A stretch of DNA of 64,000 nt, taken from NCBI GenBank assembly GCA_902728285.1, contig CACVBU010000143.1, forward strand, positions 124,001 to 188,000, read 5' to 3'. The position numbers and the translations under genes are program-made. The notes beneath the pieces were generated by a model. That model was not told the origin of the DNA and made no database searches. It saw only the letters and a program-made list of their open reading frames with translations. This stretch comes from Clytia hemisphaerica (Eukaryota > Cnidaria > Hydrozoa > Leptothecata > Clytiidae). Of the stretch, positions 9,154 through 21,100 are shown piece by piece. Positions within the stretch are counted from its first letter, which is position 1. The number at the start of each line of letters is the position of its first letter.

Positions 9154-12100
9154 GTTAGCAAGAAAGATTTTATTTCCATTTAACTCCGAGATTTTTCCCC
9201 TTTAAGGGCAAGGCAAACCGGTCCAACATTTCACCCAACATGCTATTTTTCGAGTGTTTGGTGCGAAAGTAGGTTTGTGCCAATGTAAAATTTCTGGAAA
9301 AAAATGTTGGATGAAATGTTGATGGCCATGGCCTTTGGCTCCTACGATATACAAGAATCAAAAATAATATGCTTTTGAGGCCTAAAACACAGCATTATCT
9401 TTTCCTTTGATAACCAACCAAGCAAACCTTGTTTCATTATGTTGTTTTTTTAAACCAACCCAAACGATGATTTAAAATTTCTACATATATTCTGCTTGTT
9501 TTTCAATTTTCTTTTAATTCTTTCAGCTGGAAATCCTGAGTATCATTTACTTGGCGACTGGTTTTTTAAGGTAAAATAATAGTTCACATACCAAATTACA
9601 CTCAGTTCAAAGTGGTCAAACTCCTTCTTGTTGGTATTGTTTTGTCTCTTTTTGTTTATTACACTTTTTGAATAGTTGAAGGTTCAATACTTCTTTGACT
9701 ATCTTATAGCTCTGAGCATTTTGTGTACTCAAAACCAAATCTCATTTATCCATGTTGTATTGATTTGTCTTGCTTTGTATTGCTTTTTGACTGATGGTCA
9801 ATTGGTTTTAGACATACGTGCCACGAACCATGGATGGTTCGGTTCGAATCCCCACTTTTTCCAATGACTATCGAAAAAATCCATCGTCTTTAAAACACTT
9901 AATTCTCACTTTTCCATAGTCTTATCGGATCAATCAGTATCATTGTAATCAGTATCAAACGGCGGGTTGTTACCAACCGAACTGTAAGTGTAAAATCTTA
10001 ATTCAAAGCAATCCACACTGAACTAACCCTGTTTGCACCACTTTTTAGCCTTTCGCCCTTCATACCCGAGTGACGTGTATATGCGTTCCAAATTAGCCAA
10101 TTCATGATATGCACCACTGCAATGACTTCACGAAATTATGCAACTTTTCTGTTTTTGTTCCACCCAATACGTCACTTTTTCTATTCTTTAAAGGATTCAT
10201 TGTTTAGTGTAAAATAACAAAGAGAGATCTAACGAACATTTTTCAAATGTTTTGAGTACAAAAGAGAGGATAGCAAAATCTGTTTTCTGTGAGTAAACGA
10301 GAGTTTGTGCTGATAAAAACTCTTATAAAAATGGAAATCCTCAGGTCCTGATTATAATTTTTACAAAATTTGATAGATAAACCCTTCCCAAATAACATAT
10401 CCGTCAGGGTTTTCATAAAAAAATTTACAAAATAAGATATGAGGTCTTTCGTTCAACCTCTGAAAAACATGAAAAAATAACAGGCCTCATATTTAAGCTC
10501 GATTTGTACCTGTTTTACAAAGGTTCAAGACGAAATTTTTTATACAAATGTTAGCTAAAGGATAGACGATTACTAGCCGATTCATAGTTTGAGATAAGGT
10601 TTGAAATTAAGGAAGCAATGCTACTGTAAAGACGAACTAATTGTCGGTTGAAATTCTTGTGAAATGGTTTTTTATTGTCGGCTCACACTCGGTACGCAAA
10701 AAAGAGTCTGGGGAGGAAACACGCATACTTCAAAGAACCATGCCGCAAAACAAACGACATGTTATTCCTTCTCTATTTATTCAAGTTCCTTGAATATACC
10801 AAAAGTGCTAGATTCTGTTAAATTCAAGATTCATTTACAATTTTCCTTTTCAGGTTCTCCCTTTGTTCCACTTATGTTTGGCCGATCTATTTGGATCGCT
10901 GGGAATCATCGTTGGAGCTATTAGTAATAATATACTACACGAAGAGATTTATCATGAAGAAGCACAACGAAATTATTGTATCGTCGTCACTATGCTTACC
11001 ACGGTATGTCTACACTGCAGTTGTATATAATCTGTGTAATACAGTATTATAGGTGTTTTATGGTAATATTACGATGATTGTTACGGGATGATATCTAAGG
11101 GAGGCAAATAGTCTCTCTAAGGGAGGCAAAAAAACGTCAGAAATGGACAAAATTTTCAAAATTCGGTCTCTGTAAGGGTCGATTTTCGAACTATGGCTCG
11201 GACGTACCCGTCATCTCGCAAACCTTGCACCCCACCCCCCGGGCCATGAGATCATCAACCAAAACGTTCACACGAAATATATTTCCTTGCACTGCCAGTC
11301 GTTCCTATTAATTAGTACTGCTACTAAAAGCTCGAAAGCTTCATTTTTTAGTACGATTGACATCAAAAGTTGTTTAAACTGTACTCTATTTTAAAGGCTT
11401 TTGTTCTTCAAAAGGTCTATATGTTTGAGTTAGGGAATTGCCGCAGGACACTTTTTGCCCGGCATTTCATGCTTTTCCGATTGTATTATTCATTCATTTC
11501 AAATCGACGACTTCTTTAAAAATCGTTTAAGCCAAAAATATCCCACTTTGTAAATTGTTATCGTGGGTCCCAAGGAATGGCCCCTTATTACAATGCGCCT
11601 TACTGTACTTTATCATAATGTTGAAAGATATTTTAATGGTTTAACCTTTCTTTCGTATCTCTCAGGCATCCTTTATGGCAGCTTTTCTATTGACGATCAA
11701 TTATGCACTTCAAACATATTTAATTCTGAACGAGCGGCTTGGAATCACACCTAGTAATGTAAGGACAAAATCTTCTTTTTGCCTGATGACAACAGTGTAA
11801 TTGGCTAAGAAAAACATTTTTGAAGGGTTGTTTACAATAGTTCCTTTGAAAGATCACCCCTGAATATCCTAGATGATATAATATATTACACCCTAATAAT
11901 GTGAGCACAAAATCTTCTTTTTGCCTGATGACAACAGTTTAATTGGCTAAGAAGAACATTTTTGAAGGGTTGTTAACAACAGTTCCTTTGAAAGATCACC
12001 TCTGAATATCCTAGATGATATAATATATTTATACACCCTAATAAACCAGCTGCGCTGGAAGCTCCGGCTTAAGAGATTAAAAGATGTGAAAGATGAGCTT

Positions 12101-15100
12101 GTTGAGTTAGTTGTGTTAGAACGTTGCCCACAAACTGCTAATCAGAACAGATCAGAAAGCCCAGTAATAATTCTATTGCAGAGCGAGTATGAGAAATAAT
12201 CTTAACGAATAAAAAAACCAGCTGGAAGTTTAGCTCTTCTAAGAGATTACACATGCACTTTCTTGCCTAAAGAACCAACCCTACCCCCGCCCACTCATCC
12301 TCGACTAAAAATTTCAAAATTGGAGCTAAAGGAGATAAACATTATTAGAAGTCAATATCTCCAAGTTCTTGATTTGATTGTCCAGATAAAGTTTCGGGGA
12401 GAAAAATAGCCTAAATTAGAGGTCACGGGCTTTTAGCATTATTTTTTCTGTTGGGATAATACTTGAGGGAGAGTAGGATAAACCAAATAAAATGGTACAA
12501 TAGTGTGTATGTAATAAATAGAAAATAAAATAAATTCTAATCAACTGATGAATGCGTAAGCAAGAAACTTTAAGTATTGAAAAGAAATACAACGTTTCTT
12601 AATCTTTATATATCAAGCTCTGCTTATGTATTGAGCACTCTTAATTGTGCAGAGAAACACAAGAAGAAGTAATAAATAGTGGTATATTTGGAAAAAACCT
12701 GTTTCGGGTTTGAAAAATCTTCAAAAGGAACGGTCGCCCCAGCCAATGAAATGACGACAAAGTCCAAAAAATATCATTTTCAGTTATAACACTGTGAAAA
12801 TTTCTCCGATCTTGTTCAAATTTACACAGGAATTGTGTTTTAGTATCCTTTACTGAATTCTCATAGTGATATGTTTGTAAAAATCTGTGTCGGGTTTGAA
12901 AAATCAAAGGAACGGTCGCCAGCCGCGATGATTACGACAAAGTCCAAAAACGATCATTTTCAGCCATAACACTGTGAAAATTACTCCAATCTTGTTCAAA
13001 TTTACACAGGAATTGTTTTTTTGTATCCTTTACTGAATTCTCATAGTGATATGTTTGTAAAAAATCCGTGTCGGGTTTGAAAAATCAAAAGGAACGGTCG
13101 CCAGCCATGATGAAATTACGACAAAGTCCAAAAACGATCATTTTAAAGCCATAATACTGTGAAAATTTCTCCGATCTTGTTCAAATTTACACAGGAATTG
13201 TGTTTTAGTATCCTTTACTGAATTCTCATAGTGATATGTTTGTAAAAAATCTGTGTCGGGTTTGAAAAATCAAAGGAACGGTCGCCAGCCGCGATGAAAT
13301 TACGACAAAGTCCAAAAACGATCATTTTCAGCCATAACACTGTGAAAATTACTCCAATCTTGTTCAAATTTACACAGGAATTGTTTTTTTGTATCCTTTA
13401 CTGAATTCTCATAGTGATATGTTTGTAAAAAGTCCGTGTCGGGTTTGAAAAATCAAAGGAATGGTCGCCAGCCGCGATGCATGAAATTACGACAAAGTCC
13501 AAAAACGATCATTTTCAGCCATAACAATGTGAAAATTACTCCAATCTTGTTCAAATTTACACATTAATTGTTTTTTTGTATCCTTTACTGAATTCTCATA
13601 GTGATATGTTTGTAAAAAATCTGTGTCGGGTTTGAAAAATCAGAAGGAACGGTCGCCAGCCATGATGAAATTACGACAAAGTCCAAAAACGATCATTTTA
13701 AGCCATAATACTGTGAAAATTTCTCCAATCTTGTTCAAATTTACACAGGAATTGTGTTTTAATATCCTTTATTGAATTCTCATAGTGATATGTTTGTAAA
13801 ATATCTGTGTCAGGTTTGAAAAATCAAAAGGAACGGTCGCCCAATGTTTTTTTTTTGTGCGTCCATAAAACTTGAGAAGTTAGCCATATGCAAGATTTAA
13901 TCACTCGAGCAGCTGACGATTCATGGCCAAAATTTCTCCACATTGTTAGACCAGTATGCATCAAACTTCTCATAAATCATGTCCAAAACATCATGAATAA
14001 TGATGAAAATGATCACTATCTTTCACTGAGATTTGCAGCTAAGCCCACTTTCGGCAGCCATCTTTTTCTAAATACTTTCGCGATATTATCGAAATCCAGA
14101 TAATCCGTTTTTATTAAATCGGATTAGATAAACAAAAAAAAATGTCTTGACCGTCGTTGTTGTCGTCGTCGGACGAGAGAGAATTTAAGGCTCCTAGGCC
14201 GGAGCAATAATGTAAGCACAAAATCTTCTTTTTGCCTGATGACAACAGTGTAATTGGCTAAGAAGAACATTTTTGAAGGGTTGTTAACAATATTTCCTTA
14301 GTTAGAGAACCCCTGAATATCCTAGATGGTTACTTAACTATGTACACGCTTTTTTATAAGAACATCCAAATTTTATGAAACCTTTGGATACTCGGGGTAC
14401 CTAAGGCACTCCCCAATGGTCGCATGAGGTTTCGCCCCTTAACGTAAATGTTTTTTAGGGTTTTTCGAAGCATTTTGATATAGAAAATGGGATGGGGCAT
14501 GGTCAGATGGTCCCACTTGCTGAAAAATTGAAAATTTTTGAAAAAAACCTAATTTTTTAGCCAATTTTGATGATTTTGATGACGTCACAGAACTAAGAAT
14601 TTGAATAACTTCTAGTAGGTAAAAGCCTTTGACTTCAAATTTTCACCAAATGTGTAAATCAATAAAAGGAAGCGATTGAAGAAAAAAAAATTAAGATATT
14701 TTGCTGACGTCAGCATATTTCAGCAAAAACGGTTTTTTTGCGAATTTTGCTGACGTTGTCGAGTGAGTAAACGTAATTATCGATGAAACCCAAATTCTCA
14801 AGGGAAAGTAATTACGAACTTGTTGCTCTCCATGGGAGAGCCTCGATAAAAAATTAATAGCTTTCTCCATCGTATGGTCATTAACTTGATCTCCAAATGA
14901 AAGTCATTAAATTTTTATCGAGGCTCTCCCATGGAGAGCAACAAGTTCGTAATTACTTTCCCTTGAGAATTTGGGTTTCATCGATAATTACGTTTACTCA
15001 CTCGACACTCCCCACCATGAAACAATCAAAGTTCGAAAGGGTGTGTCAAAACAACAACAATTTTCTCAATACATAAGTAACTCTGACATCGTCAGAACCC

Positions 15101-18100
15101 AGTTGTCGAACATCACCAAATTGAAATGAATGTTGATCGTCACGAAATTGAACGAGTGTCTCTGACATCGTCAGAACCCAGTTGTCGAACATCACCAAAT
15201 TGAAATGAATGTTGATCATCACGAAATTGAACGAGTGTTGCACATCACGAAATTGAACGAGTGTTGCACATCACGAAATTGAACGAGTGTTGCACATCAC
15301 GAAATTGAACGAGTGTTGCACATCACGAAATTGAACGAGTGTTGCACATCACGAAATTGAACGAGTGTTGCACATCACGAAATTGAACGAGTGTTGCACA
15401 TCACGAAATTGAACGAGTGTTGTACATCACGAAATTGAACGAGTGTTGTACATCACGAAATTGAACGAGTGTTGTACATCACGAAATTGAACGAGTGTTG
15501 CACATTACGAAATTGAACGAGTGTTGCACATCACGAAATTGAACGAGTGTTGTACATCACGAAATTGAACGAGTGTTGCACATCACGAAATTGAACGAGT
15601 GTTGCACATCACGAAATTGAACGAGTGTTGCACATCACGAAATTGAACGAGTGTTGCCATCACGAAATTGACGAGTGTTGCACATCACGAAATTGAACGA
15701 GTGTTGCACATCACGAAATTGAACGAGTGTTGCACATCACGAAATTGAACGAGTGTTGCACATCACGAAATTGAACGAGTGTTGCACATCACGAAATTGA
15801 ACGAGTGTTGTACATCACGAAATTGAACGAGTTGATCACCAATGAATCTAAATAAACTCAGCTTCAGAGAAGTTATCATAGGTTCTCAACATAGAGACTT
15901 CATGCATAACGTTGGCTTTGCTCAGTCAACGATATTGTAACATCACCGATGTCAAATTTGAATGCCTTGTAACGTCGATGTGAAGCGTCGACGTCATCTT
16001 GTAGAAATCACGAACACGAGTAGTATCAGTAGTATGTACAGTAATGAAAATAAGTAATACATCACCTGGAATAAATGCAACGACGAAATCATCAGTTGCT
16101 CCAGTGGAAACGAGAGTCAGCGAGTGCAGCCATTGTACCGAGCTCTTTCATAATGTCAATCTCATCAAACGATCTGATGAGAACGAGTGAACGAATGGCG
16201 CGTTTGGTGAGTCGAAATGCTTGTTCCTGATGGTTTTTGTACTTGACAGTTGAAACTTGAATTTTTTTTTTTTCGTAGATCGCTTCCTTTCGTCAATTTA
16301 CACTACTTGTGAAAATTTGAAATCAAAAGCTTTCTCTAACTTAAAGTTATTCAAGATTTTCTTTTTATGACGTCATCAAAATGGGGCAAAAATGAGGTTT
16401 TCTCGAAATTTTTCAATTATGGAGCAAGTGGGACCATCTGACCATGCCCCATCTCAATTCCTATATCAAAATACTTCGAAAAAACCTAAAAAAACATTTA
16501 CGTTAAGGGGCGGAACCTCATGCGACCATTGGGGAGTGCCTTAGGTACCCCGAGTATTATAGCTGCCTGAGTTATTAAGCCTAAAAATGTTCTTAAATTG
16601 TTCTCATTTTCACCATTTTGTGAGGATGTTTGTGCGAATTCCCAAAAAAACAATTGAAACCTTTTGCGTTCTTTATATAGCTTTTCTTAATATAAAATAA
16701 CGTGTACATCACTTAGACTGTATTCTTCCAGGGATATGTTATAGCGTAGCTGGATGAAGGACGAGAATTCCTTAGCGGATTGCTTCTTTGTCTTTTCTAT
16801 TGTAAACTGTTCATAATAGAAATCCATCTCTGTCCCCTTGAGTGTTCTGTTTTTATAAGAAAAATGAAGCAGACAAAGTATTCATGCAGTACGTTTGCAT
16901 GTATTTTGCTATGATGTACCCCAAAAGCTTCTTTGTAAATGAAATCTAATTTTATCAGCGTGTGTTTTGAATTTGAGAAGCTTATCATGATTTCTCTTTA
17001 AAAATTTTGGATGTAAATATTTTGACAAATATTATTTCAATTGACTTGAAATTTTTTCCATAATCAGACATACCGACTTGCTATCTGAAAATATCAGTTA
17101 GAAAGTGAGGCACCCCGCGGTGTAGCGCGGTATTTCAAATGAAAAAGAGCTATTTATTATCTTACAGAAGAAATTTCTTATAACTTTACTAATGAAAACA
17201 ATGTTTTTCATTTTTTTTAAATTGTCATTCACCAATGTTTTACAGACCCTCTTGATAATCAAAAGTTTTTAATCGTGAACAATAAATGCAGCAGCAGAAT
17301 CATTGGCTAAAAAGAAATCCAAATTTCACGAATTTGTAATTAAAAAATTTTAATTTCATATCAAATTTTAATGTCAGGGACAGAGATAGAACAAGGCTTT
17401 TTCAAATGTGCGTTATCCAGCTACGCTATAACATATCCCTGATTCTTCTAAAAGATGAATTTTCAAACTGATCTCTTCAAAGGTATAAGATGAGAATACA
17501 GTTTTCTAAAACATTTAAGCCATTGGTAATTTTCAGCTTTTTTGGTATACTTTGGTTTGTTGTGAGCGTATGTTGATTGGTACCGGGTGTCCCAGAAAAA
17601 AGTCCCCCTCTTTAAAGTGAATCTACTCGAGTTCTATCAATTGTTAAAGAGTCAATTATTTTGCATGGGAAATAGAACGGATAAAATTTTGAGGGGTTTA
17701 TTGTCAAATTTGGTCTACTAGATATAAAATTTTAATTTAAATGCTAAAACATACTTTTCAAAAAAGTTGAAAAAAGGCGAAAAATGAGGGTATTAAAACA
17801 CTTCTTTTCTCAACTTATTAGATATGTTTTTTTGTCGTAATAGTCACTCATGGTAGGCTGAGCTTATATAAGTGAAAAACGTTTTAAAAAAGTGGTTGAT
17901 TTTGTCAAAATTCAGATTTTAGGGCCATTTTATACTTTCTGAAGCACAAAGTTATCTCAGAAATTATGTTTTTCAGATTTCTGAAAGGTCTGGCTGTTTT
18001 TAGATACCTTTACAGATTGAAAGGCTCTATTATGGGTGTCAATGAGAAATAGAAATTATTTTATGACAAGCATAATTCAACCCAAAATCTGCTAAAAGTG

Positions 18101-21100
18101 TCTCCTGTTGACTTCCTGAAAGCCCTTTAGTTTTGCTTCAATAAAAAGACTATGTTGATTATTTTCCTTATTCAGCTTTGAATTCAGAGCTGACTCAAGT
18201 TTTCAAAAAAGTCTTTCTGAAAAGTTATAACAAAACATTTAAATTTTCAAAACCGCATAACTCTGGCTATAGTATAATTGAGCTTTTGTCTTAAAATTTG
18301 GTACATAGTAACTTCAAAGGTAATATAAAACAACGTGGACAGACAATAGAACATAGAATGAAAGGTTACTCGGGATACACGTGGGGTATTTTTCTCAAAT
18401 TTCAACAACCGCAGCAATTTTCCTAAAAAAAAGGCCCTAAAATCTTTTTGAAATTTTTCACTTATTTAAGCTCAACCTACTTATGAGTGACAATTAGGAT
18501 CAATAAAAACATCTATACCATCATACTTTAAAAAATCCAAATGGCTTTTTTAAAGGGACATTACAGTACTTGAGACATCTGTAAACAAACTGTATGCAGC
18601 GGATACAAAATCAAAACAAATGTCACATGTCAAAATAAAACATCAAACCAAATAGGGCTAATTTTGATTGTTCAATTGTTTTACAAGTTTTTTTAGGACA
18701 CGTGATTTTAATTGTTCTCTTTAATGACACGTGGTTCGCGCAATGTTTACATTTTACTACTTTAATGTCCCTTTAAGGTTTTAGAAAACTTTCCATGAAC
18801 TTCATTTTTGTAACGGGTTAGAGAAACAAGGAAGACAAACCGTCGATCCTAATGGGCTTTTCCAGAAAAAAAATCTTACCCACTGTTTGAGGATATTGAT
18901 TTTTCGAAGTATCGAACCCCCTGGATATCCTACTTTATTAGTAAAGACCCCCTAAAGCTCAACGATCTGTGTGTGATCTTTGGATTGATTTGCTAGTTTT
19001 GGGTTCAGTTGTTAAACTTTAGGTGGGTTTTGGCCTTCATTAACAGCTCTGTATTGCTTTCTTCATGTTAATTAATTTAGATTTTTAGAAAGATTCTTGG
19101 TCGCTGCAACTGGTCTAAAGTATTCCCAATCCTATCATGGTATGGTTCATTTTTACTGATTCTCTTTGTATTATTTATATTCGTCATCGTTCGACCGTAA
19201 GATCAGCTCGACTTTCCATGTGAAATATGGCTTTGACAAATATGTGCTGATAGAAACTGACGACAATCTCAGAACATATTAATTGCGTCTTAACAGTTGT
19301 TTCAGAGGGATAACCACCAGATAGAACGTTTTTGATGAACTTTGGGGTTCAGATAAAATTCGGTTTTTGATCAAGTGAATGTCACAAAATTATTTTTTAT
19401 TTTCAAGCTGTATAACTAATCATCCATTCTTTTAAAGACGAACTGCCTACCAATAGCGTCAGTTTTTGTTGCATCGGTTCTGACATTTTTCATCTGGTTT
19501 TCCCTGATTTATTGTTTGTCCATATCTTAGGTTGTTTCCATTCTCCTTTTCGATGTTTATAATGTTCATTGACAGCCACGACCCCCCTGGTGCAGAATTC
19601 GACCTTGATGATGACATCTGCACATGGTATGTGTTTTTAAACGTCTATATAGTAATACGCTAAAACGTGTGTGTTTACAGCGTTTTCTAAAAAGTTTTCG
19701 AAAATCTAACAAAGCTCTACAAAGCCTCTTCACGGCGTTAAAATCAACCTTCTTCCCAAATTTATGTTATGAAACAAGAACAAAACAAACTAAAACGCAA
19801 GGTGATTTTGCACCTCTTTGAACCAAAATTTTGATTGATTTTTTTAGTCACTGCTCAATATTTAGCAACAAAGCACATAGTTATTTCTTTCTTTTTTTCA
19901 GGTGTTTCCCATTATTCTTCTACGAAAATGGCGTTTCATGCCCGGTAGGTTCTTTCAACTGTATGTTATGATGCTTTTCAAGTTCAATTGTAAAAAGGAA
20001 TGGAATGAATGGTTTAAGAAGTCTTATTAGATTGTAGGGTTTTTATGCTTTTAATTTTTCTCCGATTACCCCCTAGGAATGTTCGTCCAGCCCCCTGTAT
20101 GGATATAAAATGGAATGGCCCAATCGTTTGAATCAAGACAGAGCCACTTATTTATAGCTTTCATAGTCCTCGCTCCTCGTCCTCCTTCATCAAAGACTTC
20201 TTAGGACGAGTTTTAAAAAAATGACCCAAAATAATACGTGACATAATATTAATGCTCTTCCAAAACGTTTCGCTAAACAGAAAAAATGATTATCCCCCCT
20301 CTTTCAGAGTTCAACAGACATGACTCCTGAACACTTCAATTATTACACAACATACAAAGCCACTTTCCTGGCGCTCATTGCTATTACTATCATTGCAGTC
20401 TCGGTAAGTGGATTTTCTAAGGCATTCTTTTTTGTATCAAACATTTTTTTTTTATAAAGCATCCAAAAGTTTTGAAGCCTTCGGATGGTCTTAAATTTTT
20501 GAGTTTTGGGCTTAAAAATATTCTTAAGTTGTTCTTTTTTCATCATTTTGTGAGTATATTTCTTTGAAATTTCCTGAGCTCCTAAAAATTCGGGGGTTTT
20601 AAAGTCCGCAAAGCCTTTTATGTCTTGTTGACTTGTTCTTGGTATATTGGCCACTAAACCCTTACGCTCTTACATAGCTTTATAGGTTTATATACGTATA
20701 AAAAACGTGTATAAAGAAACATGTTTTTCCCCGTAAATACTAAAATACTGGAATGACCATTACTCAGTTACTTTAATTGATTACTAGTCATGGAAAGATC
20801 TGTATTGTTACTCTCTCAGATAACTCTCTTTCTATGTTTGTTTAATTCGGACATCGCTTCGTTGCCCCCCCCCCCTAAGACCATGTTCGCACGTAACCAT
20901 TCCGTTTCGCTCCGAATAGAAATGAAGCTATTATGCTATTATATCGGTTAGAAGTGACGTAAATATTGAATTTCACCAATAGAATGGCTTCATTTCGTTT
21001 CGGAGCGAAACGGAACCGTAGCGCGTGAACGTTGGTCTAAATCTATTATTCTCTAGGTGGCAATAAAGAAGAGTAAATGAATATTTTGTAAACCATAGTG

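Larger units (their letters stand above)
14391..16554. mobile_element. 2.16-kb long-inverted-repeat DNA element
   Basis: Arms of roughly 300 bp (about 14391-14695 and 16260-16554) are inverted copies, beginning CTCGGGGTACCTAAGGCACT and flanked by TA on both sides (14389-14390, 16555-16556). The arms carry GACCATGCCCCAT and a GACGTCA motif. Inside are a perfect 96-bp-arm palindrome and a 26-bp minisatellite. No transposase frame is visible, so it is non-autonomous. TA duplication suggests Tc1/mariner-like mobilisation (inference). Confidence 0.85.
14342..16707. mobile_element. ACACG-TTTTTT-ATAAG element split by a larger insertion
   Basis: The left piece 14342-14390 (GTACACGCTTTTTTATAAG...) and right piece 16557-16707 (ending AACGTGTAC) are the two ends of one MITE of this family. 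The right piece (TTAAGCCTAAAAATGTTCTTAA, then CATTTTGTGAGG) matches the decayed relative near 20440-20570. The 2.16-kb element at 14391-16554 sits between them. Confidence 0.6.

Noticed and set aside
15213..15836. Regular short direct repeats resembling a CRISPR array
   Set aside because: The 26-bp units are head to tail with no unique spacers, and the host is an animal genome; it is a minisatellite.
17580..18548. A defined transposon with clear boundaries
   Set aside because: Only one terminus-like end and one inverted pair were seen; the other boundary and a target duplication could not be found.
20343..20654. Minus-strand 103-codon frame
   Set aside because: Antisense shadow of 7TM exon 9 plus an ACACG-family fragment.
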